Origin: Nilaparvata lugens
Lineage: Eukaryota; Arthropoda; Insecta; Hemiptera; Delphacidae
Length of the DNA: 64,000 nt
Direction of reading: 5' to 3'
NCBI RefSeq assembly: GCF_014356525.2
Contig: NC_052514.1
Coordinates: 3,710,190-3,774,189, forward strand
The position numbers were made by a program, and so were the translations under genes. How positions within the stretch are numbered: position 1 is the first letter of the stretch; every line of letters begins with the position of its first letter. A model generated the notes under the pieces. That model saw only the letters and a program-made list of their open reading frames with translations, was not told the origin of the DNA and did not search any database. Positions 35,201-47,200 of this stretch are shown piece after piece.

Positions 35201-38200
35201 TTTTCCTTTTATATTATCATTGAAATGCAAAATTTCCAAAAACCTTGTATATACGTCGACGCGCAATTAAAAAAGGAACATACCTGTTAAATTTCATGAA
35301 AATCTATTACCGCGTTTTGCAGTAAATGCGCAACATATAAACATTTAAACATTAAGAGAAATGCCAAACCGTCGACTTGAATCTTAGACCTCACTTCGCT
35401 CGGTCAATAATAGTAGGTAGCCTACTAGGTACTTCAAACTGTCATAACTGTTTCATCAAACTGAAGAGAAACTATCAATTTCTAGTGAAGTTATTGCTCT
35501 ATTCTATTCAATAATTAATCGCCATTTCAAATGTCCACTCTTGTTTTTCGGTCTACTGAAATTATTAAAACACGACAAAAAATATCAAGTACTCATTTTT
35601 TTATCACAACACAACTAGTTTCAACTCTTCAAGACTTCAAGAGCCATTCTCAAGTGTAAATCAAGTCTCTCATCAGATACCATAGATATATTCTTCAATA
35701 GCTATTATTCTCTACTTTCACTAACACAGAAAGCTAGATAGGCCTGGTTTGAATTGGAAATAGTGAATATTATGATTTATTTAACAGGAAATTTCCTTAC
35801 TTGAGAGCTCTGCAGCTGTGGATCGGCTCCTTCCATCAAGTTGGCATTCATGCTATGTGCATCACCACGTTGGTTAACATCTGTCCCCGAAGTTCTAGAA
35901 AAAATTACAAAAACTTTAAATTCACTTGATATTGTTTGAAGATCAAGGAATTATCATTTCCAGTAACCGTTATAAACAATCACTAGCCTATATTGAAGAA
36001 AGTACAATAGTTTGATTATTATTAGAGTCGTTAGGCCCATTGACGGCTTAAATAATTATATATTCAGGCGGTGGGACCTTCCCGCAAGGGACTCCCCACC
36101 AACAAAAGCCATACGAATTTACTTTTATTGAAAGAAAATTCAAAAATAAGTACTCATGAAAAATTAATAGTTGCTATACCACTCAATAGTTTATTATCCA
36201 CTCTTATTATTCACGATTACAATCATACAACCTCTTGACTTATGTTTTTAATGAGGGGTTTAGAAGCTGTTTGGGGTGATGTCTGTTGTTTTTACCTGAA
36301 TGATTATATTTAAATGATTGTATTCAAGTGGATTGAAAACTTTTGAGTTGTATAAATAGCAACAATTATTTTAAAATATTCGTGAATAAATTGATAATGA
36401 ACTCACTTGTGAGCTTTTGTATCTGTTTTGCCAACTACAGTATCGGCTTCATCTTCTTTGCGCTTTTTCCCATGTCGCCGACAAGGCTGTAGCGGCACTG
36501 ACCGAACTTTCACCTCACAAGGAAACCTAAAACAAACCATCACAATAAAAATGATAAATTATTATGAATAGAACTAATCCTACAACTTTAGTGAATGCAA
36601 AAAATTCATGAAAATTTCATGAAGGGACAGTTCCGGGCATTAGCCTATTGTGCCTTCTCATATAAGTGTAATAATTGAGCGTGAAAATTAACAACAAAAA
36701 TGTAAATATTGAAGGACTGGTAAATGGAATGAAATCGTAATAGAAATATGAGAAGAATCAAGTATTTTAAGGATGCCAGAGATTTCTAGACCCATAAAGA
36801 CTTATACTAAAAGATATTATAGAGTGTATGTAGGCAACATACATCATTTTTCGCGTTTCCATTTTACAAAAGGGAGACATTTTTCTGAGATCATATAATC
36901 CACTCGATACCCGTGACAAAACCCTTGTGACATGTTCTGTCCAATTCAAGTTTTGATCTACTGTTAATCCCAAGAGCTTGGTAGAGGTGGACTGAGGAAT
37001 AACTTTGTTGTCTAAATTTATTGAAGGAAAAATGTTTTCACCTGCTGTGTTGTGAATGTTAACCTGGCGAAGTTTGGACAGTAATGTCAACTCCACCACT
37101 CAGCAAACGAGGTTAGATATGAGGGACAATGGAAAATTTATCAACTCACTTTGTCAAATTTTCAATAGCGCCTGTTCTGACTTTAGATTCCTGGGCCTCC
37201 TTGTTGCCGAATTCATCCGACTCGTCCATGATGTAGAGAGGCAGAACGTGAAGCTGTTCGTCATCCGGTTTCGACAAGCCTCGGTGTTTGGTGAGAGTCA
37301 CCACCTACAGAAACAAGTCAAATTTTGTCTCAAACAACTCTTTTTTGCATAAAATTTTGTCTCAGTCTTTTTTTGTGTTACAAATCTTGACAATCCCTTC
37401 ACGTTGACAAGAGTCTCTGGGAATCTTCTTCAAACAAACAAATAGTTTATCATCTACAAAATGCATAGGAGACTTACACAAATAATTTGGAATAGTTCAT
37501 CAGATACCATAGATATATTCTTCAATAGTTATTATTTACTCTACTTTCACTAACACAGAAAGCTAGATAGGCCTGGTTTCAAAAGGAAATAGTGAATATT
37601 ATGATTTATTTAACAGGAAATTTCCTTACTTGAGAGCTCTGCAGCTGTGGATCGGCTCCTTCCATCAAGTTGGCATTCATGCTATGTGCATCACCACGCT
37701 GGTTAACATCTGTCCCCGAAGTTCTAGAAAAAATTACAAAAACTTTAAATTCACTTGATATTGTTTGAAGATCAAGGAATTATCATTTCCAGTAACCGTT
37801 ATAAACAATCACTAGCCTATATTGAAGAAAATACAATCGTATGATTATATTAGAGTCGTTAGGCCCATTGACGGCTTAAATAATTATATATTCAGGCGGT
37901 GGGACCTTCCCGCAAGGGACTCCCCACCAACAAAAGCCATACGAATTTACTTTTATTGAAAGAAAATTCAAAAATAAGTACTCATGAAAAATTAATAGTT
38001 GCTATACCACTCAATAGTTTATTATCCACTCTTATTATTCACGATTACAATCATACAACCTCTTGACTTATGTTTTTAATGAGGGGTTTAGAAGCTGTTT
38101 GGGGTGATGTCTGTTGTTTTTACCTGAATGATTATATTTAAATGATTGTATTCAAGTGGATAGAAAACTTTTGAGTTGTATTAATAGCAACAATTATTCT

Positions 38201-41200
38201 ATAATGAATAAATTTATTCGTGAATAAATTGATGAATGAACTCACTTGTGAGCTTTTGAATCAGTTTTGCCAACTACAGTATCGGCTTCATCTTCTTTGC
38301 GCTTTTTTCCATGTCGCCGACAAGGCTGTAGCGGCACTGACCGAACTTTCACTTCACAAGGAAACCTAAAACAAACCATTCACAATTAAAATTATAAATT
38401 ATTATGAATAGAACTAATCCTACAACTTTAGTGAATGCAAAAAATTCATGAAAATTTCATGAAGGGACAGTTCCGGGCATTAGCCTATTGTGCCTTCTCA
38501 TATAAGTGTAATAATTGAGCGTGAAAATTAACAACAAAAATGTAAATATTGAAGGACTGGTAAATGAAATGAAATCGTAATAGAAATATGAGAAGAATCA
38601 AGTATTCTAAGGATGCCAGAGATTTCTAGACCCATAAAGACTTATACTAAAAGATATTATAGAGTGTATGTAGGCAACATACATCATTTTTCGCGTTTCC
38701 ATTTTACAAAAGGGAGACATTTTCTGAGAGCATATAATCCACTCGATACCCGTGACAAAACCCTTTGTGACATGTTCTGTCCAATTCAAGTTTTGATCTA
38801 CTGTTAATCCCAAGAGCTTGGTAGAGGTGGACTGAGGAATAACTTTGTTGTCTAAATTTATTGAAGGAAAAATGTTTTCACCTGATGTGTTGTGAATGTT
38901 AACCTGGCGAAGTTTGGACAGTAATGTCAACTCCACCACTCAACAACGAGGTTATATATGAGGGACAATAGAAATTTATCAACTCACTTTGTCAAATTTT
39001 CAATAGCGCCTGTTCTGACTTTAGATTCCTGGGCCTCCTTGTTGCCGAATTCGTCCGACTCGTCCATGATGTAGAGAGGCAGAACGTGAAGCTGTTCGTC
39101 ATCCGGTTTCGACAAGCCTCGGTGTTTGGTGAGAGTCACCACCTACAGAAACAAGTCAAATTTTGTCTCAAACAACTCTTTTTTGCATAAAATTTTGTCT
39201 CAGTCTTTTTTTGTGTTACAAATCTTGACAATCCCTTCACGTTGACAAGAGTCTCTGGGAATCTTCTTCAAACAAACAAATAGTTTATCATCTACAAAAT
39301 GCATAGGAGACTTACACAAATAATTTGGAATAGTTCATTATATACAAAATGCAAACGGAATTACAAAAAAAGTTTTGAATAGTTTATTATCCACAAAATT
39401 CATAGGAGACTTACAAAAACATGTGAAATGCCATAGTTTATCATCTAAGATATTCATAGCAGACAATAACTAGTAGTTCTGTGAACAGTAGACCTCGCGC
39501 TCAGTAAGTTACATTGACCTGTTGTTATGTTTTCTCAAAAATTAATAAATAATTTATCAATTTAGAATGTCTAGAAAAAAATCCTAAACAAACATAGAGC
39601 TTTCTGTCCTATCGTACCGTGACGTGTCGTCCCGGAATGTGAGTGTGAGCGCTGTTATCAGGTCTGGCTGCAACTGTCTACAACGTTGATGGAAAGATAC
39701 ATTTTCAAGATGTTCGATGTTTTTGAACGGGTAGTATTATTGACCGAGCGAAGTGAGGTCTAAGATTCAAGTCGACGGTTTGGCATTTTTCTTAATGTTT
39801 AAATGTTTATATGTTGCGCATTTACGGCGAAACGCGGTAATAGATTTTCATGAAATTTGACAGGTATGTTCTTTTTTAATTGCATTGTAAATTTTGCATT
39901 TCAAGGATAATATAAAAGGAAAAAGGAGCCTCCTTCATACGCCAATATTAGAGTGAAAATCATACTATAGAATTATGCATCATAAATCAGCTGACAAGTG
40001 ATTACACAGATGTATGGAGAAGCCAGTCTATTGCTGTATTTCCATAAGGTCTATAGTTTCAATCAGGTACTTGTGGATGAGAATACTACTGCGTCAAGTC
40101 TACTATTCCAAGATCTGAGCCAGCTGGTGACAGGACACTCTATCTAGAGTGGGAGAGCAAGAGGACCCAAAAACCGGAGGTAATTTATTGTTTTATAAGC
40201 CTCTATTATGTTTTAAAACTCTGAATACTTGAATAATCTTCATACTGAACTATCTATCACTGGTAGCTATATCACCTGAAAGTGAAAAAATATGGAGAAA
40301 AAAATCTCTAATTACAGAATAAATTTAGATCAAAAGTGAGGTGACATTCACTCAATTGAGATAACAGTTGATAAAAAACCAACCCGCGTAGACAGCTTTG
40401 ATACGTCCAGTTTTCAGTAGGTCAAGTCCCTGAATGTTGCTCTTAGAAAGTCCAGGAGATCCAGTATCATAATTTTTTATTCTACAATTATCAAATAATT
40501 CTGAACCAGTAAAATGCAATTCAAAGAGTTTTCTCTTAGGCACCCCTTACCTAACGTTCAAATTTTAACCAATTTCTCCATAATCTATTCTCACCAACGA
40601 CTAGATAGATATGAGGTGAATGATAGATAGAGGTGATGACACCAATATAAATTTTGAAGCGAGACTCAATAAGTTTATTCCATACTAGCCGTCAGGCTCG
40701 CTTCGCTCGCCATATCCGTCTAGCCAGGGGATCGTCCAAAAATGAGATCAGCGGGCTCGCTTCCTCGCCTGCATTTTTTATTTGAGCATGCTTCATTCCA
40801 TCAGAAAGTCAAAGTACTTCCTCGCTCGATTCAATCACCCAAACGCAAAAAAAACACTAATTTTGGGCGTATCTTTGGCGTTATTTAAAATTCCTTCTAA
40901 CACTACATTATTACACCCTAGCTTAGCTTCTGTACTAAATTTGAACCATTTCTGTTCATTTGTTCTCGATAAAGCTAGAAAAACGCAGATTTTGGGCGTA
41001 TCTTTAGAAATTTTTCCAAATCCGTTCTTAGTGCGCCTCTAAAGGGCCAACTGAACATACCTACCAAATTTGAACGTTTTTTGTCTAATGGATTTTTAGT
41101 TCTGCGAGTGAGTCAGTCAGTCAGTGAGTGAGTGCCATTTCGCTTTTATATATTATGTAGATTATGTTATTATATCAGAATATACTACACTATTTATACT

Positions 41201-44200
41201 ATGATACTAGACTATATTATTAATACTAATAAACGTTTATCAGCTCAGGCTAACAGCATAGGCTAATAAGTTTTAACTGAATGGCTTTCAATGTCCCATT
41301 TCTTCCAGTATCTCAAGAGCCTCTAACACTTGACGAACTGATATAGGGTACTTCCTAAACTTTGTATATAAATGCTCTTTGAATACTCACCACAGTGCAG
41401 CCGTTGTTCATATTATGCAGGTCCCTATGCGCATGCGCACAGAAGTCTATGCAAGCGGTGACCCCGGAAAAGGGGCGCCCTGGCTTGAAACCGAGCCGGC
41501 ATTCGGACGCCTCGCGTTCGAACTGGGTCTGGTTTTTGAACGCCTCGGGCGCCAAAGTCCTGTATAACGGTGATAGAAGTGTGGCCAAGGTATGCATGCG
41601 TTCTTCCACTTCTTGCTCCTGCGGGCAACAGAGATAGAGAAAGAGAATATTAGTAATTATTATTAAACGAAAATCCCAATTAAATGCTGTAAATCACCCC
41701 GAAGACTTCTGTTACTGCAAATATTGACAACAGGGTGAACAGATGGATGGAAATTCGATGAGCGCAACTATGAAAAAATCTGTAGAATATTTTGTAGAAT
41801 TTTTGGTTATCACCTGTATAATTGGTTGTAACACGTAATTATTCAATTCTTATCATTGTATTATTTATAAGAAGCATTACTATAATATTTATTACATAGG
41901 TATATTTTTTCCATTTTTCAGTATTGCTATAGGCTACTTCGTACTGTTTGCTTTATGAACTCACAGCTAGCGCACAAGTTTAACTTTGCTGGCTGTGCCA
42001 AATCATTCATGTTTTGTAACAATTATGTAAAAATTTGGCGAAATAAACATTCTTATCAAATATTCGTACAAGTTGGACACAGGTGAAAAGGAGAGCTCTA
42101 TGAGGAGAAGGTAGAGTAAAACTGGAGATAAAAAGTGAAAATGGAGATTCGATGGAAATTAATCAAATTGTATATTAAAAAGTACAGTCGAGCCTCTCTA
42201 TAACGAACCTCCAGTTAACGAAATCCTCTACACGACGAATTTTCATCTTGTCCCATGACATTTTGGAGTTTTGGCTGCTTATTTACCTCTATTTAACGAA
42301 TTTCGGACCTCTCAAAAACAAAGTTTTCTCTAGACTTCAACATACAAAATGTAGTGTGTATAGGAAGCAGACGGGCATTTTCAAGGAATTGTTTAGTTTC
42401 AGCAGAAAGGTCAATAGACTGAAAATAATGGCAATTCAGGTAGGAATAAAGAAAATTATTGGAACAAAAGAGTTTTGAAATTAATTGAGAACAATTCATT
42501 CATTCGCAGCAATAATATAAGATGAATGACCAAATTCAATTTCTTGAATTATAATACACAATCGATATGATTGACGGTTTTGTTTTAACACCATCTTTAT
42601 CATCCAGATTGATCCTAGAATGTACTTTGTTTAACTTGAAAAAGACAAGATAGCTTATAAATAGAATTACAAATCTCAGTAACCTTTTTGAATTATTTTA
42701 TCACAACATGTTTCGGACATCAATGCCATTCTCAAGTCATTCATGCCATTTTGTAATAAAATAATTCAAAAAGGGTACTGAGATTTTTTATTTCTATTCA
42801 TATTACCAAAATCCCTAAACAGAAACGAGACAAGATAGCTTATTTGCTTGGGGAAAGATGCTTGACTTATAATAGGAAAGATAACTCTAATAAAGTACTA
42901 ACTATATTTAGCCGAGCACATTCACACAAAGCAGAAAGCGATTATATTTTTGAGCTTGCACGCATGCACATTCAACCACCAGCTTTCAAAATCTTCCAAA
43001 TTTGAAATTGAACTTTGAAACTTTTTAAATTATCTGGTGTATCTTGAAATTTTTAAAATTGAAGTCAAATTTCAGAAGCAAGAACCAGAATGGAAAATGA
43101 GAGAGATTAGAATATTTTGAGAACAGAACTATAGAACACATAAATTATAGAATTATAGAAAAAGATATAGAATTATATAATAAAATTTAGAATTATAGAA
43201 CACAATATTATAAAGAGCACATAATAGTAAAGATGAACGGATTTAGTTGATTAAAATATTTTGAGAACAGAATTATAGAATTATAGAACAAATTTATAGA
43301 AAAAATATAGAATTATAGAACAAAATTTAGAATTAAAGAACACAATTATTATAAAGAGCACATAATAGTAAAGATGAACGGATTTAGTTGGATTTTGATT
43401 TTACACTTATTGGCAAGAGTTTATTTCTACCCAACACTTACAGCTTCTATCAATTCCTTTTTGTTCACATGTTTATCAGTTGTTGTCTCTTGTAATTGTC
43501 CAGTGTTTGTCGTCTTTTTTGGTTGTTCGTTTGCCTTCTGCTTGTTTGTTTTAGCCGTCTTTTCAATCTTTCTCAATTTTCTCTGAGAGACAGTCTTGGG
43601 AAGAAAGTTATCGAGAACAGCCTAAAATTGAAAATTAAAAATAAGGCATGCTGTGTGTAGAAGCATGAGATGAAAACAATAAAATAAGAGACTCAACCAA
43701 AACCTTGTGTTAGGATGATTTCAAGTATAAGCAGTTCATGATGATAGATGTTGCTCACAGACTCCAAACCAAAAGGAGCAAATTTTGAAAGTAAGAAACA
43801 AAATTAATAAATAAAATTGGAACAATATAAATATTTTATCTATTGGTCAATACTATAGCCATGTAGTCTGAAGACTAATTTTCCTATCCTAAAATACTAC
43901 TTGAAAAATTGAACAGTGAATTTCTCATTAGAAACTTACTCTTACTGCTATTGTTTAATTAATATTTACACTTATTGACTGCACTATAGAAGCTAGATTC
44001 ACTCAATCACTGCTCTGCTCTTTCACTGGACACTACTTGAACAAGCACTACACCAGTTCAAACGGTTTCCTCCTTTTTTAACCGGAAAAATATATTGTAT
44101 TTTTTTTTTAAAATGATCAGTTTATTTATTTATCCGTTGATATAATTACAAATCATATGAATATTTTTTTTTCTTTTTTTAGATGTTGCTTACAAACTCC

Positions 44201-47200
44201 AAAACAATAGAAGATAATCTTTGAAAATGAGAAACAAAATTTAAACCATATTGAGAAAATATAAGCAATAGAATGGTTTTAATGACAGTTGAAATATCTT
44301 CTTATCAAATAATTATACTGGATTTCCTATCATCGATCACTCCGCTTCATAGAATAATCTATTCGTCAAACTCTAAAAGCAACTCTATTTTCCTTCATTG
44401 GGGTTCCACTTATTCATAATCTAATATTTAAATCTAAACTGCTTCTATTAGTAGGATTTACAATTTCACTACAATAATTTTAAAGAACAGTCCAATCATG
44501 AAGCTGCTATGAAAAGCCATTGGCAATATTTAATAAAAAATATTGAAGTTCAACAGTTCAGCATGCAATTACGCATGATCAATCCAGAATAATGCACAAC
44601 AATTCTACAAAATAGATCTTATCAGGTCACTTGCTCTACAATGCACGCAATGTACTCAGTTTCAATGATTGGATAATTTGTTAACATGGTTGATCTCGCC
44701 AAAATTAAAATCATTTGTCAATTTCACTTCACAACTTTTACACAATTACCGTACAGAACATGCTCAATTTGTAACAAAGCAAGCTAAATAACTTTGACAA
44801 TTTCTATTTTTCCAAAAACAATATACAAAGAAGCTTCACAAGAGATAAAAGTATGTCACTGCACTAAACTAAAGCACATACATGGAAATACAGGTACTGC
44901 TAATTTATTTAATAAAAACATTACATTAAGTGCCGATTGCACTAAAGCCGGTTAAATTTTAAACGAGATTAATTTCACGAGAAACAATCAGAGAAGGTTT
45001 TTCTGAGAAGAAAGCATCTCTGATTGGTTCTCTTGGTTGAAATTCAACCGCCTCTTGTGCAACCAGCACTAAGCATTATATCTGTAGGATGTCAGATGTG
45101 GGAAACATGAATAATAGATAATGTTGCTTGTGAGATTTTGTGATATCTATCCATAATGAAAACACTGGGAAGTTGTCAAAAATATCACTTATTCATTGTA
45201 AAATTACAAACATTTTTCAACACCAATGGTGTCATCTTCACCATGTTTGTAATTCTACAATAAATTAGTGATATTTTAGACAACAACACAGTGTTTTAAT
45301 TATAAATGGTATTTTGTTGTTGACAGTGTTACCACTTCTACATGTAATTTTATGGAGATTATACACACAAAAATATCCAATCTCGTTATTTACTGAATTT
45401 CAATACAAAATATTCTACAATATCATTAGCAAATAATATCCTTATTCATAGCATTAGAGATCTTGATGAAATGAGTTTGTTGTTGAATGAAATAGAAGTG
45501 TTCAGTGCAGATACTAACATCTACTAATTTCTAATAGGCATATAGCGAAAAGAAACCAACTAGATTAATTCATCTATAGGCTAGTAATAAACCGACGTGT
45601 CTAAGGACTTCTGCTACTGCAAATATCGACCGAATAAATTATAAATATTCCAGCAGTTAACTGTAATATTCAAGATACATTTTCCAGCTTTGAGAGTTGA
45701 GTTTAGTTTAGTTTAATTTTCGTCATATAACTCTAGAGAATCAAGCAAAGCTTGGTAGTATATGGCACGTCAAAACTATTGAGTACAGTACTAGAAAAAA
45801 AAATCATAAAAGAGAGAAAAAAGAAAAATCAGAACATACAAAGGAGTTGAAAAAATATGCTTGCAAAAAATGCCTACACGCGTCAACAGTTGAAGCTTTC
45901 CTCTAAACTGTACGGAGATGCATCGATCAATTCAGCTTTTATTGCATTTTTAAACCTTTCTGAGCTCTCAATACATTTTATTTCAATAGGAAAAGAGTTA
46001 TAAGCTCTTAATCCGCGAGAAATGATCTTCTAGATGGATGAAATTCAAGTGATTAATGTGCATACTAATATCAATCATTTCTACAAGGCATATAGCAAAC
46101 AATAATCAACTATAGTGAGGTCCACGTTATAACGGCAGTGTTCGATCAGCAATGGTATTGCTATCCTTGTCTAACATTCAACAAAGCGGATAGCTCTATC
46201 TCTTTCTCGCTTTGCTCTGTTGCCAGATCGTCTTTTAACAATGTAGAATTGATAATTAATTAACAAAATAGCCTACTTCATCTTGATTATGAAGATTCTT
46301 TCAGAAATTATTGAAAAATATTGGTACTTGCTTAATAAAATATTATTTATTATTTTAAACTGAAATGAACAGTTTATCAATAAACCTGTATCAGCTACCG
46401 TCTATAGAAGGCTTTTTTTGTGTAGTTGAGAAGTTGATATTGTGGTAATTACTCATATTGAATGAGAAAAACTAAGAAATTGTCAAAAACCACAGAAAAA
46501 TCTGTGGTTTTCGACAATGTCTTAGTCTTTTTCATTCAACAGTCTATAGAAGGCATTGACGAGACAGAGGATCGGCAACGTTGTTCTCCTATCTTTCTCC
46601 ACTGCTATTATAACGTGGACCTCACTATAAATCAAGCTAAAGGCTAATAAAATATATTATCAGGTAGCAAACCAAGCTAAATTACTTAGATGAATGAGTT
46701 TGTAGATGGATTGGAAGTGTTTAGTGTGGATACTAACATCACTCACCTCAGACCTGACGGAGAGACGAAACTTTCGCACAGTCTTACTGCGCGCGTACTT
46801 GCAGCCGTTGTAGTACATGGACCATGAGCAGCCGAAACTGAACGAGGCGCCACAAGTCTCCGGGTCGAGGCCCTGACACGCGCATGTCCGAGGTTCGTTT
46901 GTGGCACAGCGTCTTGTGGTTGGCAGACCGAATCTAAAAAACATCGGAAACGTAAATTAAGTTTTCTCTTTAAAAAATTTGAGTGTAGTATTAAGTTTCA
47001 GAGTTTGTAAGTTAGTAGGTAGGTTTACAGTGATTAATATTCTGATTTGGATCAAAATAATAGAAAGGATTGGAAATTCAATGAAACTACTGAATTTCAA
47101 GAAATGTTGGAGAGTTCCAACTCTTCCATAGTTAATGAAGTGAGATTTATTGAGATCAACTTCTTATAAAAAATTATAAATAGGTATTGAATTGCACAAT

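Larger units (their letters stand above)
35671..37497. repeat. 1.83-kb tandem duplication inside Tet, copy A
   Basis: Starts CATCAGATACCATAGATATA and repeats from 37498. Contains Tet exons 35801-35894, 36407-36526 and 37150-37304 and a LINE fragment. The two copies differ by many small substitutions and indels in introns. TCAT is shared at the junctions. Confidence 0.95.
37498..39338. repeat. 1.83-kb tandem duplication inside Tet, copy B
   Basis: Second unit, containing 37630-37723, 38246-38365 and 38988-39142. The LINE fragment is frameshifted here, unlike copy A. Ends at TTGGAATAGTTCAT before ATATACAAAATG. Confidence 0.95.

Noticed and set aside
43374..43586. 70-residue hydrophobic protein
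   Set aside because: Hydrophobic because the DNA is T-rich; overlaps a direct repeat, no family resemblance, inside an intron.
45181..45260. Fully formed hammerhead-like core
   Set aside because: The shape is related (GTGAAGA, T, ACACC/GGTGT, GAA), but position 3 is G and stem III is not a palindrome ending before U or C; treated as a decayed relative.
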